This document shows positions 28,738-37,218 of a stretch of DNA of 64,000 nt, in pieces. Numbering within the stretch: the first letter of the stretch is position 1; the number at the start of each line of letters is the position of its first letter. A model generated the notes under the pieces. It saw only the letters and a program-made list of their open reading frames with translations. It searched no databases and was not told the DNA's origin. The translations under genes were made by a program, and so were the position numbers. The stretch is from Jingyaoa shaoxingensis. GTDB taxonomy: Bacteria; Bacillota; Clostridia; Lachnospirales; Lachnospiraceae. The stretch covers positions 186,001-250,000 of the forward strand of contig NZ_JACRSZ010000003.1 of NCBI RefSeq assembly GCF_014385005.1, in the 5' to 3' direction.

Positions 28738-30825
28738 TTATAAATCTTCGTTTTTCTTTTCCATGGTTTCCACATAACCACACTGTTCATCGGCACACAC
28801 CAGCTTATTGCCCTTCTCCAGCATGTATCCTCCACAATTCGGACATTTCTTTTCAGACGGCTTCTGCCAGGACATAAAATCACATTCCGGATTATTCTCG
28901 CATCCGTAATACTTTCTGCCCTTCTTGGTCTTGCGAATCACGACCTCTTTTCCGCACTTCGGACATGCAATACCGATTTTCTCCAGATATGGCTTGGTAT
29001 TACGGCAGTCAGGGAATCCCGGGCAGGCAAGGAACTTACCATGAGGTCCGTATTTTACCACCATATTACGACCACACTGTTCACAGATCACATCTGTCAC
29101 TTCATCCTCAATTTTTACTTCCTCCAGTTCCTTCTCTGCTTTCTGAACTGCTTCATCCAGATCCGGATAAAAATTGCTGACTACGGTCTTCCAGTTCACT
29201 TTACCTTCTTCTACCATATCCAGAAGGGATTCCATATTGGCAGTGAAATTCACATCCACAATACTCGGAAATGCTTCTTTCATCATATTATTTACCACTT
29301 CACCCAATTCTGTCATATATAGATTCTTATTTTCCTTCGTCACATAGCGTCTGGTCAGAAGCGTGGTAATCGTCGGTGCGTAAGTACTTGGCCTTCCGAT
29401 TCCCAGTTCCTCCAATGTCTTTACCAGCGATGCTTCTGTATAATGCGCCGGCGGCTGTGTAAAATGCTGTTTCTCCTGCATCTCATTCAGTGTAAGTCCG
29501 GTATCTTCTGTGATCTTAGACAGTAACGTATTTGCTTTCCCGTCCTCATCCCCATCCTGGGTATAAACAGACATGAAGCCGTCAAACAACACTCTGGATG
29601 TTGCCACTGTGAAACGATACTTTCCAGCTCCGATCTTCACAGAGGTTGTCTCATATTTGGCATTCTCCATGCGGCTTGCTGTAAAACGTCTCCAGATTAA
29701 CTGATACAGACGGAACTGATCTCTGGAAAGGGATTCTTTTACAAACACCGGCGTTCTGGTAATATCACTTGGACGAATAGCTTCATGTGCGTCCTGAATC
29801 TTCTGTCCTGAATTCTTACTCTGCGTCTTCTCAGCCACATACTGCTCTCCATACTCTTCCTGGATAAATGCACGTGCTGCCACATCTGCTTCTTCCGCGA
29901 TTCTGGTGGAATCAGTTCGCAGATAAGTGATCAGACCTACGGTTCCGTTCCCCTTGATATCAATACCTTCATAGAGCTGCTGTGCAATACGCATCGTCTT
30001 CTGCGTAGAAAAATTCAGCACTTTGGCAGCCTCCTGCTGCAAAGTACTGGTGGTAAACGGAAGTGGTGCCTTCCTGGTACGTTCTCCCGTTTTGATCTCT
30101 TTTACCTGAAATGGTTCTTTTTCGATCTCTCCCCGGATCTTTTCCACTTCTTCTTTGGAATGAATTGTGATCTTCTCATTCTCTGTTCCATAGAACTTGG
30201 CTTCCAGTACCTTTTTTTCTCCTGTCACCTTCAGATGTGCATCCAGACTCCAGTATTCGTCAGGAATAAATGCATTGATCTCGTCTTCACGATCTCCGAT
30301 CAGACGCAGTACCACAGACTGCACACGTCCGGCGCTCAGACCTCTCTTAACCTTCTGCCACAGCAACGGACTGATCTTGTAGCCCACCATACGGTCGAGC
30401 ATACGCCGTGCCTGCTGTGCGTCTACCAGATCCATATCAATGGCTCTCGGACTCTTCAGAGACGCTTTTACCGCATTCTTGGTAATCTCATTGAAAGTAA
30501 TACGATAAACTTTCTTATCCCCATCCAGCTTCAGTGCATGTGTAAGATGCCAGCTGATTGCCTCTCCTTCCCGGTCCGGGTCAGTTGCAAGAAAGATCTT
30601 GTCCGCCTTCTTCACTTCTTTTCTCAAGCCGGCAAGCAGTTCCCCCTTTCCCCTGATTGTAATATATTTTGGTTCAAAGTCATGTTCTACATCGATTCCG
30701 AACTGACTCTTCGGGAAATCACGTACATGACCATTGGATGCTGCAACTGTATAGTTAGACCCAAGGAACTTCTTAATCGTCTTTACTTTCGTCGGGGATT
30801 CTACAATCACCAGATATTTTGCCAT
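28738..30825 (-). CDS. topA: DNA topoisomerase I
   Basis: Type IA topoisomerase relaxing negative supercoils. The 695-residue protein opens with the TOPRIM domain (YLVIVESPTKVKTIKKFLG; DPDREGEAISWH), has the active-site tyrosine in GLITYLRTDSTRI around residue 300, and ends with three zinc-ribbon units: CEQCG...CPGFPDC, CPKCG...CENNPEC and CPNCG...CADEQC. GGAGGAGTTTTTAG precedes ATG 30825. It lies between dprA and codY, as in Bacillus and many Clostridia. Confidence 0.98.
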   Translation of the reverse strand: MAKYLVIVESPTKVKTIKKFLGSNYTVAASNGHVRDFPKSQFGIDVEHDFEPKYITIRGKGELLAGLRKEVKKADKIFLATDPDREGEAISWHLTHALKLDGDKKVYRITFNEITKNAVKASLKSPRAIDMDLVDAQQARRMLDRMVGYKISPLLWQKVKRGLSAGRVQSVVLRLIGDREDEINAFIPDEYWSLDAHLKVTGEKKVLEAKFYGTENEKITIHSKEEVEKIRGEIEKEPFQVKEIKTGERTRKAPLPFTTSTLQQEAAKVLNFSTQKTMRIAQQLYEGIDIKGNGTVGLITYLRTDSTRIAEEADVAARAFIQEEYGEQYVAEKTQSKNSGQKIQDAHEAIRPSDITRTPVFVKESLSRDQFRLYQLIWRRFTASRMENAKYETTSVKIGAGKYRFTVATSRVLFDGFMSVYTQDGDEDGKANTLLSKITEDTGLTLNEMQEKQHFTQPPAHYTEASLVKTLEELGIGRPSTYAPTITTLLTRRYVTKENKNLYMTELGEVVNNMMKEAFPSIVDVNFTANMESLLDMVEEGKVNWKTVVSNFYPDLDEAVQKAEKELEEVKIEDEVTDVICEQCGRNMVVKYGPHGKFLACPGFPDCRNTKPYLEKIGIACPKCGKEVVIRKTKKGRKYYGCENNPECDFMSWQKPSEKKCPNCGGYMLEKGNKLVCADEQCGYVETMEKKNEDL

Positions 30826-30895
30826 CTAAAAACTCCTCCGTGGAAAACCACTGCATTTCGAAAACTTATTTACTTCTGTCACATCTGTGCTGTCG

Positions 30896-31969
30896 CTATT
30901 TTTTCAAAACGTAATAATTCTTCGATATTTCTTCGACCATTCCTCTCATCTGAAGATCTGTCAGTATTCTCATCACCTGCTCCGGTGCCATCTTGGCAGA
31001 TCTGACTATCTCCGTCAGACTCTTTGGTCGAAAATCCAGACAAATATACACCATATTTTCTAAACTTGCAAGCTTAATGTTATTTTTTTTGTTTTTTTTC
31101 ACTTTTTTCACGGCAATTCCAAGATGCTGCCTGAGGTCCTCAAGAGATGTGAGAATACCTGCTCCCTGTGAAATAAGATGATTGCAGCCTTCACTTAAAG
31201 GATCCGACACTCTTCCCGGAACAGCAAGCACATCTCTGCCTTGTTCCAGTGCCATGTCTGCAGTAATCAGAGAACCACTCTTTTTCTTTGCCTCCACTAC
31301 CACCACACATTCGCACAGGCCACTGATCAGTCGGTTCCTCATAGGGAAATGCAGCGGCTGTACAGGTGTTCCAGGAGCATACTCACTGATGACTCCTCCG
31401 TTCTGTCTCAGATCCTGATAGAGCAGACGGTGATCTCTGGGATAACAGATATCAGGGCCACATCCTGTCACTGCATAGCTTCTTCCTCCTGCTTTCAGAC
31501 AGGAAGCCTGGGCAATCCCGTCAACACCATATGCCATACCGCTGACCACTGCAATCTGCTGAACTGCCAGTTCCTCTGAAATCTGCATGGCAATGTTTCT
31601 TCCATAATTTGTACACATTCTTGCTCCCACCACGGCCACGCAACGCTCCGTTGCTTCCGGGAGATCACCCAGATAAAATAGTCCCAAGGGATAATCTGGC
31701 AGTTCCAGAAGCCTTGGCGGATAGTTTTCTTCCATGTAACTGGTAAACTTTATTCCACTCTCGGCTGTCTTATTCCTTATTTGCGAAGGTTTCTTTCTTT
31801 TCCATTCCTTCAGGATTTCTTTTTGTTTTTCTTTCAGGAAAGGCAGCACTGCAATCTGACTGTCTCGGGCACTCCAGACTCTGTCCGGTGTCTCAAAAAA
31901 CTGCAGCAGCCGCTCCAGATCCTTCCGATAAAATCCGGGCAGGCTGCACATCCATAACCATTCATCCAT
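30896..31969 (-). CDS. dprA: DNA-protecting protein DprA (Smf)
   Basis: DprA binds incoming single-stranded DNA and loads RecA. The 357-residue protein has an N-terminal SAM-like helical part, then the Rossmann-like core with VVGARMCTNYGRNIA, VSGMAYGVDGIAQASCLKAGG and AVTGCGPDICYPRDHRLLYQ, and a C-terminal winged-helix (DLQMRGMVEEISKNYYVLKK). It overlaps functionally with comM: only four bases separate the comM stop from ATG 31969, and the ribosome site AGGTGAGAGG spans the comM stop. Presence does not prove natural competence; dprA is broadly conserved. Confidence 0.95.
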   Translation of the reverse strand: MDEWLWMCSLPGFYRKDLERLLQFFETPDRVWSARDSQIAVLPFLKEKQKEILKEWKRKKPSQIRNKTAESGIKFTSYMEENYPPRLLELPDYPLGLFYLGDLPEATERCVAVVGARMCTNYGRNIAMQISEELAVQQIAVVSGMAYGVDGIAQASCLKAGGRSYAVTGCGPDICYPRDHRLLYQDLRQNGGVISEYAPGTPVQPLHFPMRNRLISGLCECVVVVEAKKKSGSLITADMALEQGRDVLAVPGRVSDPLSEGCNHLISQGAGILTSLEDLRQHLGIAVKKVKKNKKNNIKLASLENMVYICLDFRPKSLTEIVRSAKMAPEQVMRILTDLQMRGMVEEISKNYYVLKK

Positions 31970-31973
31970 CCTC

Positions 31974-33500
31974 TCACCTGCCCTTCCAGTACATATGTAC
32001 CGTACTTCGATAACACAGTGCTTCCTGAAGATGTTTCAGCTCTATTTCTTCCGCCCCCTCCAGATCAGCAATAGTTCTTGCCACTTTCAGAACCCTTGCA
32101 TAGCCTCTGGCACTCAGCTTCATCTCATCAAAGGCTTTTTTCATAAATTCTGTTCTTTTTCCATCCAGTCTGCAAAAATATTCCAGTTCTTTTGTTTCCA
32201 TCTGAGAATTAAAAAGCTTCCCTCTGTCAAGCATCCTTCTTTTCTGGATTTCCCTGGCACTTTCCACTTTCCTGCGCATCTGCTCACTGGATGTTCCTGA
32301 TGACTCTTTTTCCAGATCCAGAAAGGGAACCCTGGAAACTTCAATGGTCATATCCATACGGTCTAACAGCGGCTGACTGATTTTTCCCAGATATTTTTTC
32401 ACTTCCGTGCAGGTACACTGGCATCTGGACAAATCCGGATAATAACCACAAGGACATGGATTCATGGCTCCGATCAGCATAAACTGTGACGGGAACGTAT
32501 ACTGATAACCGGCTCTGGCAATTTGCACCTCCCCGCTTTCCAGCGGCTGTCGCAATATCTCCAGTGTTTCCCTGTGAAACTCCGGAAGTTCATCCAGAAA
32601 CAGCACACCTTTATGTGCCAGACTGATCTCCCCCGGTTTGGGTACATGTCCGCCACCACAGAGAGCCCTGGCTGTAATCGTATGATGGGGTGCCCTGTAA
32701 GGTCTCTGTCTTAACAGGGATCCATTTGCCGGAATCATCCCAAGTACACTATATACTCTTGATAATTCAATGGATTCTTCCAAGGTCAGCTCTGGCAGAA
32801 TGGTTCCGATTCTTCTGGCAATCATAGACTTTCCTGAACCGGGTGGTCCGATCATCAGAAGATTGTGAAATCCTGCTGCCGCTATCAGCGCTGCTCTTTT
32901 TGCCGTCTCCTGCCCTTTTACTTCTAAAAAATCCACCTGTCGTTCTGTTTGTATTTCTTCTTTTTCTTCTGTAGGATTTTCTGGCGTTTTTCCACTTTGC
33001 AAATATTCCAGTACCTCTTTTAATGTCCCTGCTCCGATAACTTCCAGCCCCTGTATGGCTTTTGCTTCTCTCTGATTCTGACAGGGTACAATCATCCTGC
33101 TACAGTGAAATTTTCTGGCATCCGCCGCTATAGGGAGAATCCCTGATACAGCATTCAATTTGCCGTTCAGACTGAGTTCTCCCACAATGATGGTATTTTC
33201 CAGTCTTTCTCTTTTCACCATTCCATAGGATGCTGCAATAGCTACCGCAATGGGCAGATCAAATCCGGTTCCTGATTTGTGAAGATCTGCCGGGGACAAA
33301 TTCACTGTTATTTTCTTTGGCTGCAGATAAATGCCAGAATTTTTCAGCGCCGTGCGTACACGATCCTGTGCTTCCCTTACCTGTGTAGACAGATAGCCTA
33401 CCATGGAAAAAGAAGGCAGTCCTTCCATAGTGTCTGCCTCCACCTGAACCAGTCTGCTCTGCACGCCATATACAGCGGCAGATAACACTTTACTAAACAA
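31974..33500 (-). CDS. comM: ComM/YifB-family AAA+ ATPase (Mg-chelatase-like)
   Basis: ComM is a hexameric branch-migration helicase used for transformation in some bacteria. The 508-residue protein starts with a LonC-like domain (GLPSFSMVGYLSTQVREAQDRV, VNLSPADLHKSGTGFDLPIA), then Walker A GPPGSGKSM, Walker B GVLFLDELPEF, a zinc-coordinating loop NPCPCGYYPDLSRCQCT and the C-terminal lid domain. The start is TTG 33500 with AGGAGGAAGCAG upstream. It is transcribed with dprA. A short hairpin (CTCCAGA/TCTGGAG, 33541-33559) lies in the leader without a T-run. Confidence 0.94.
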   Translation of the reverse strand: MFSKVLSAAVYGVQSRLVQVEADTMEGLPSFSMVGYLSTQVREAQDRVRTALKNSGIYLQPKKITVNLSPADLHKSGTGFDLPIAVAIAASYGMVKRERLENTIIVGELSLNGKLNAVSGILPIAADARKFHCSRMIVPCQNQREAKAIQGLEVIGAGTLKEVLEYLQSGKTPENPTEEKEEIQTERQVDFLEVKGQETAKRAALIAAAGFHNLLMIGPPGSGKSMIARRIGTILPELTLEESIELSRVYSVLGMIPANGSLLRQRPYRAPHHTITARALCGGGHVPKPGEISLAHKGVLFLDELPEFHRETLEILRQPLESGEVQIARAGYQYTFPSQFMLIGAMNPCPCGYYPDLSRCQCTCTEVKKYLGKISQPLLDRMDMTIEVSRVPFLDLEKESSGTSSEQMRRKVESAREIQKRRMLDRGKLFNSQMETKELEYFCRLDGKRTEFMKKAFDEMKLSARGYARVLKVARTIADLEGAEEIELKHLQEALCYRSTVHMYWKGR

Positions 33501-33605
33501 TCTGCTTCCTCCTGTTATGCAATTGTAATGTTTGAATTTTCTCCAGAAGAACTCTGGAGTATGAAGCGCCTGATCAGCGCAGAATTAATATATCACATTT
33601 TTCAA

Positions 33606-34175
33606 TTAAACACAACACATTGTTGTATTCATCTTCAGTTCACCAAAAACAGAAATCCATTCTCTGCCATTTCGAATACTCTCTGCATACAAACACACCT
33701 GTTTTCCGTGATCCCATATCACCTTCTGTTCTGTTCGGCTCTCCAGTACATCCAGTATATCCAGCTGCTTTAAATCTGTGCGGATTCCGGTCCCGGTATA
33801 TTTGAGATAAGCCTCTTTCAATGTCCAGATTCTGATCCATGCCTGATCCTGATCTTCCTGCCCCTTAAGCCAGTTCCATTCCCTGTCACAGCAGAATCTT
33901 CTGGCTGTACGCTCATGAAACGGACGGATTGTTTCTATATCAATGCCGGTTCTGGCACTGCTCAGCACGCAGACAGCCATATTCCTGCAATGACTGTAAT
34001 TAAACTGTATCTCCGGATAATCTACAAAATACGGCTTTCCACTTTCTGTTTTTTCAATCCGCGGAAGTGCTGGCATCTGATATTCTCTTTTCAGTGCTTC
34101 TGCCAGAAGCTGCTGCGCGCAGGCTGTCTGTTCTGCCTTCCTGCAGTCTTCCGGCATAGATCTCCAGTATATCAT
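33606..34175 (-). CDS. Sfp-type 4'-phosphopantetheinyl transferase
   Basis: A 189-residue PPTase that attaches phosphopantetheine from CoA to carrier proteins. The signature motifs are GIDIETIRP (Mg2+/CoA) and WTLKEAYLKYTGTG, with substrate-specific FNYSHCRNMAVC before them. Length and motifs match the short HetI/Sfp-type group rather than AcpS. No carrier-protein synthase is in the window, so the partner is unknown. Its ATG overlaps the sigK stop by 4 bases (ATGA), so it is translationally coupled to sigK; AGGAGG lies further upstream inside sigK. Confidence 0.88.
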   Translation of the reverse strand: MIYWRSMPEDCRKAEQTACAQQLLAEALKREYQMPALPRIEKTESGKPYFVDYPEIQFNYSHCRNMAVCVLSSARTGIDIETIRPFHERTARRFCCDREWNWLKGQEDQDQAWIRIWTLKEAYLKYTGTGIRTDLKQLDILDVLESRTEQKVIWDHGKQVCLYAESIRNGREWISVFGELKMNTTMCCV

Positions 34176-34810
34176 GCTCCGTTTATCTCCTCCTGAAATT
34201 TTTCCCTGAGCTTTTCAATGGCTGTCTTTTCAATCCTGGATACATAAGATCTGGAAATTCCAAGCACACCTGCAATCTCTCTCTGGGTCATCTCCTTTTC
34301 CCTGCCAAGTCCATAGCGCATCTGAAGAATCTGCCGTTCTCGCATAGTAAGCTCACTGTGCAGAAATTTTTCCAGTTTTCTGGTATTCTCTCTGACCTGA
34401 ATCTGTTCAATGACATCTACACTTTCACTTTCCAGTATATCCAGCAGATTAATCTCATTCCCCTCTTTGTCTGTCCCAATGGGATCATAGATGGAAACAT
34501 CCCTGTTTACTTTACGACGGTTACGAAACAACATCAGTAATTCATTTTCTACACACCTGGCCGCATAAGTCGCCAGTTTGCTATTTTTCTGATGATTGAA
34601 AGTCACCACGGCTTTAATGAGTCCTACCGTTCCCACTGCTATCAGATCTTCTGTCTCCTCGCCCTGATTTACGTATTTCCTGGCCACATGTGCAACCAGA
34701 CGAAGATTCCGTTCAATGAGAATGCGTTTTGCATCCATATCTCCTTCACGGAATCGACTCAGATAATAGGCTTCTTCTTCCGCTGTAAGTGGCTTTGGAA
34801 AGGACTTCAT
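34172..34810 (-). CDS. sigK: RNA polymerase sporulation sigma factor sigma-K, without pro-sequence
   Basis: Sigma-K directs late mother-cell gene expression. The 212-residue protein shows region 2 (ILIERNLRLVAHVARKYVNQGEETEDLI...TYAARCVENELLM), the signature SIYDPIGTDKEGNEINLLD and region 4 with helix-turn-helix MTQREIAGVLGISRSYVSRIEK. The frame starts MKSFPKPLTAEEE, at the point where Bacillus sigma-K begins after removal of its 20-residue pro-sequence, so no SpoIVFB processing should be needed; the gene is also uninterrupted by a skin element. ATG 34810 has GAGG six bases upstream, in preference to GTG 34819. A sigma-K-type promoter and a terminator hairpin overlap right upstream. Confidence 0.95.
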   Translation of the reverse strand: MKSFPKPLTAEEEAYYLSRFREGDMDAKRILIERNLRLVAHVARKYVNQGEETEDLIAVGTVGLIKAVVTFNHQKNSKLATYAARCVENELLMLFRNRRKVNRDVSIYDPIGTDKEGNEINLLDILESESVDVIEQIQVRENTRKLEKFLHSELTMRERQILQMRYGLGREKEMTQREIAGVLGISRSYVSRIEKTAIEKLREKFQEEINGA

Positions 34811-34871
34811 AAAAAGCACCTCAAAGGGGGTTTCTATTAGTTTATGTGCCTAATCCCTTTTTAGTGCTTTT
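34811..34871 (-). terminator. Terminator/silencing hairpin between the U32 gene and sigK
   Basis: Minus strand: AAAAGCAC (34864-34871) with GTGCTTTT (34812-34819), a U-G pair, a 2x2 internal loop, then AAAGGG (34855-34860) with CCCTTT (34823-34828), followed by TTTTT. The downstream arm contains the sigK ribosome site GAGG and the sigK ATG is the next base. In read-through RNA the stem would end transcription or hide the ribosome site. Confidence 0.75.
34838..34865 (-). promoter_or_regulatory. Candidate sigma-K/sigma-E promoter of sigK inside the terminator loop
   Basis: Minus strand: AC (34864-34865), 17-base spacer, CATAAACTA (34838-34846), matching the sigma-K form AC-N16/17-CATAnnnTA. 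The -10 lies in the hairpin loop and the -35 in the left arm, so RNA started here would lack the left arm. Confidence 0.6.
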
Positions 34872-34879
34872 CCAACCTG

Positions 34880-36103
34880 TTATTCCTGTCTTCTTAAAAT
34901 ATCGTAATGATCTGCTCTCTGATCCAGACGTATATACAGAACCTGTTTCGGATGCGGGGCACTTTCCTGTGTCTCCCCGTCTTCGTTAAGAATCTGCAAT
35001 ACCTTTGTGGTAATATTCTCTCCGTCTGGCTTCATGATCTCGATTTCTTCTCCTTCGGAAAACTTATTTCGCTGCTCAATACGACACAGTCCTTCATCGG
35101 TTACTTCTCCCACAATTCCCAGATACGTATATTCCTTCACGTAGGTATTACTGTCATAGATCTGTGCATTTTCATCCGGTTTTCCATAGAAAAATCCAGT
35201 GGTAAACTGGCGGTAAGTACAGTTGGAAATCTGTTCCAGATACCAAGGCATATTCTTCTCATACAGTTCCCTGGACTGCAGACAGTCATCAATGGCTTTG
35301 CGGTAAGTACGAGCCACAGTTGCAACATAAAGTGCCGTCTTCATTCTTCCCTCAATCTTCAGGCTGTCAATCCCAGATTCCAGAATCTCCGGAATGTGCT
35401 CAATCATACACAGATCCTTGGAATTAAAAATATAGGTTCCCCGTTCATTCTCATAAACCGGCATATATTCTCCCGGTCTTGTCTCTTCCACAACTGCATA
35501 TTTCCATCTGCATGGATGCGTACATGCGCCTCTGTTGGCATCTCTTCCTGTAAAATAATTGCTGAGAAGGCATCTGCCGGAATAAGAAATGCACATGGCA
35601 CCGTGAATAAAAGTCTCGATCTCACATTCATCCGGTATATTTGCACGGATCTGGCGAATCTCTTCCATCGATAATTCTCTGGCAGAAACAACTCTTTTTG
35701 CACCCAGCCCATACCAGAAACGGTAAGTCTCATAATTGGTATTATTGGCCTGTGTACTGATGTGGCGTTCAATCTCCGGGCACACTCTCTTGGCAATGGA
35801 AAATACTCCAGGATCTGCAATAATCAGTGCATCAGGGTGAATCTCCCGAAGTTCTTTAAAATACTCTTCCACTCCTGCCAGATCATAGTTATGTGCCAGA
35901 ATATTCGCTGTCACATATACCTTCACTCCACGTTCATGGGCGAATTCAATGCCCTCTTTCATTTCTTCCATGGAGAAATTCTTTGCCTTTGCTCTCAGTC
36001 CAAATGCTTCTCCTCCAATATATACTGCATCAGCTCCAAAAATAACGGCTGTCTTTAATACTTCCAGACTGCTTGCCGGTATTAATAATTCTGGTTTTCT
36101 CAT
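34880..36103 (-). CDS. trhP: U32-family tRNA hydroxylation protein (TrhP/YrrO-like)
   Basis: The 407-residue U32 'peptidase'-family protein is probably part of prephenate-dependent hydroxylation of U34 in tRNA (TrhP), the step before methylation by TrmR encoded next door. Conserved features are KPELLIPASSLEVLKTAVIFGADAVY, the ISTQANNTNY segment, the Cys/His signature EIETFIHGAMCISYSGRCLLSNY and RGACTHPCRW, and DSLKIEGRMKT. The cysteines suggest an Fe-S cluster, as proposed for this family. ATG 36103 follows AGGAAAGGC. Older annotation as collagenase is not supported by genomic context. Confidence 0.85.
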   Translation of the reverse strand: MRKPELLIPASSLEVLKTAVIFGADAVYIGGEAFGLRAKAKNFSMEEMKEGIEFAHERGVKVYVTANILAHNYDLAGVEEYFKELREIHPDALIIADPGVFSIAKRVCPEIERHISTQANNTNYETYRFWYGLGAKRVVSARELSMEEIRQIRANIPDECEIETFIHGAMCISYSGRCLLSNYFTGRDANRGACTHPCRWKYAVVEETRPGEYMPVYENERGTYIFNSKDLCMIEHIPEILESGIDSLKIEGRMKTALYVATVARTYRKAIDDCLQSRELYEKNMPWYLEQISNCTYRQFTTGFFYGKPDENAQIYDSNTYVKEYTYLGIVGEVTDEGLCRIEQRNKFSEGEEIEIMKPDGENITTKVLQILNEDGETQESAPHPKQVLYIRLDQRADHYDILRRQE

Positions 36104-36124
36104 ATTACTGCCTTTCCTGTTCAC

Positions 36125-36787
36125 TTATAGTTCCAGTGTGCCTGTCTCCTTCCGGAAACTGACTGCCGCTCCGTCTCCTACAGAGAGGATCGACGTCTCC
36201 AGCCGTTCATCGTGTTTTAATATATAAAGATAATCCCGCATTCTTTTATAAATCGTGCGGTTTCTGCGTTCCACTGCAAAATGGGATTCAATAAGATCTC
36301 CCTCCTGCAGGACATTATCCGAAACCAGCACTCCCCCCTGTTCCAGCAGGCGCATCACTTCCGGATAGAAATGAATATACTGTCCTTTGGCCGCATCCAT
36401 AAAAATAAAATCAAAGGTGTCATTCATGCCTTTCAAGATCTCCAATGCATCTCCTTCCAGAAGAGTAATCCGATGCTCCATCCCGCCTGCCCTAAAATTC
36501 TCCTTTGCTATGGGAATTCTCTTCTCATATTTCTCTATGGTTACGATTCTGGTATCTTCCGGCGTATATTTTGCCATCAGAAGTGCCGAAAATCCTACAG
36601 CTGTTCCTACTTCCAGAATTCTTGCCGGTCTCTTTATCTGAAGCAGAACCTTCAGAAAGCTCTGCATTTCACGCCGTATGATCGGAACACGGTCTTTTCT
36701 GGCCTGTAATTCCAGTCTGTCCAGAAATTCGCCGCTCCCGGTATCCAGAGAATTGATATATGTCACCATTCTCTCATCTACTATCAT
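36125..36787 (-). CDS. trmR: tRNA 5-hydroxyuridine methyltransferase TrmR (COMT family)
   Basis: A 220-residue catechol-O-methyltransferase-like SAM enzyme. Motif I ILEVGTAVGFSALLMA, acidic FIFMDAAKGQYIHFYPEVM and the metal-site DNVLQEG are typical. In Bacillus the equivalent YrrM methylates 5-hydroxyuridine at tRNA position 34 (mo5U), and the same neighbour order (MltG-like, YrrM, YrrO) is seen here, which is the main reason for the specific call. AAGGAGACATAG precedes ATG 36787, three bases after the stop of the MltG-like gene. Confidence 0.85.
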   Translation of the reverse strand: MIVDERMVTYINSLDTGSGEFLDRLELQARKDRVPIIRREMQSFLKVLLQIKRPARILEVGTAVGFSALLMAKYTPEDTRIVTIEKYEKRIPIAKENFRAGGMEHRITLLEGDALEILKGMNDTFDFIFMDAAKGQYIHFYPEVMRLLEQGGVLVSDNVLQEGDLIESHFAVERRNRTIYKRMRDYLYILKHDERLETSILSVGDGAAVSFRKETGTLEL

Positions 36788-36790
36788 GTA

Positions 36791-37174
36791 CTATGTCTCC
36801 TTATTGCCTGATTCCTCTGTATGTCCACTCAAAATTGCTATCATGGTATTTCCACTCTGCGAAGTATTCAGCACATAATTCCCAGGCTGAATCTGTCCAT
36901 GGTATCTGGAAAGCCGTTCCTGCACCATAAATACATATGCATTACGGATCAGTCCGAACCGCTCCAGCATCTGTGCCACTTCCTTTACACTTTTCCCCTC
37001 AGACACCACAACGGCAACATCTTTGCCAGGTGCTGCCGTCATGCCTTCTTCGCTGTATATTTGTCTGCCAAAATCAAACGCATACGTACCAAAGTAATAC
37101 AATCCAAATGTAATGAGTACAATCAGCAGAACCTTCATCAGCAATAAGGACAGATGTTTTATTACTCGTCCCAA
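36791..37174 (-). CDS. Short MltG-like membrane protein lacking the transglycosylase domain
   Basis: A 127-residue protein with an N-terminal membrane helix (LLMKVLLIVLITFGLYYFGTY) and a small extracytoplasmic domain resembling the LysM-like part of MltG/YceG (VVVSEGKSVKEVAQMLERFGLIRNAYVFMV, then GQIQPGNYVLNTSQS). Full MltG proteins continue for another 200 residues with the catalytic Glu; here the frame ends at TAG and the next gene begins at once. It sits where yrrL/mltG sits in Bacillus. The start is TTG 37174 with AGGAGG about 11 bases upstream. It may be a regulatory remnant or a true short family. Confidence 0.75.
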   Translation of the reverse strand: MGRVIKHLSLLLMKVLLIVLITFGLYYFGTYAFDFGRQIYSEEGMTAAPGKDVAVVVSEGKSVKEVAQMLERFGLIRNAYVFMVQERLSRYHGQIQPGNYVLNTSQSGNTMIAILSGHTEESGNKET

Positions 37175-37218
37175 TCTGTCATCTGCCTCCTCATGTTGAA
37201 ATACTGTCTCTGCTGTAT

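Noticed and set aside
33541..33559. CTCCAGA/TCTGGAG hairpin as a terminator after the PPTase gene
   Set aside because: Good stem but no T-run on either strand; left as a leader hairpin of comM.
34172..34810. Skin-type interruption of sigK
   Set aside because: The frame is continuous from region 1.2 to region 4; no recombinase gene is nearby.
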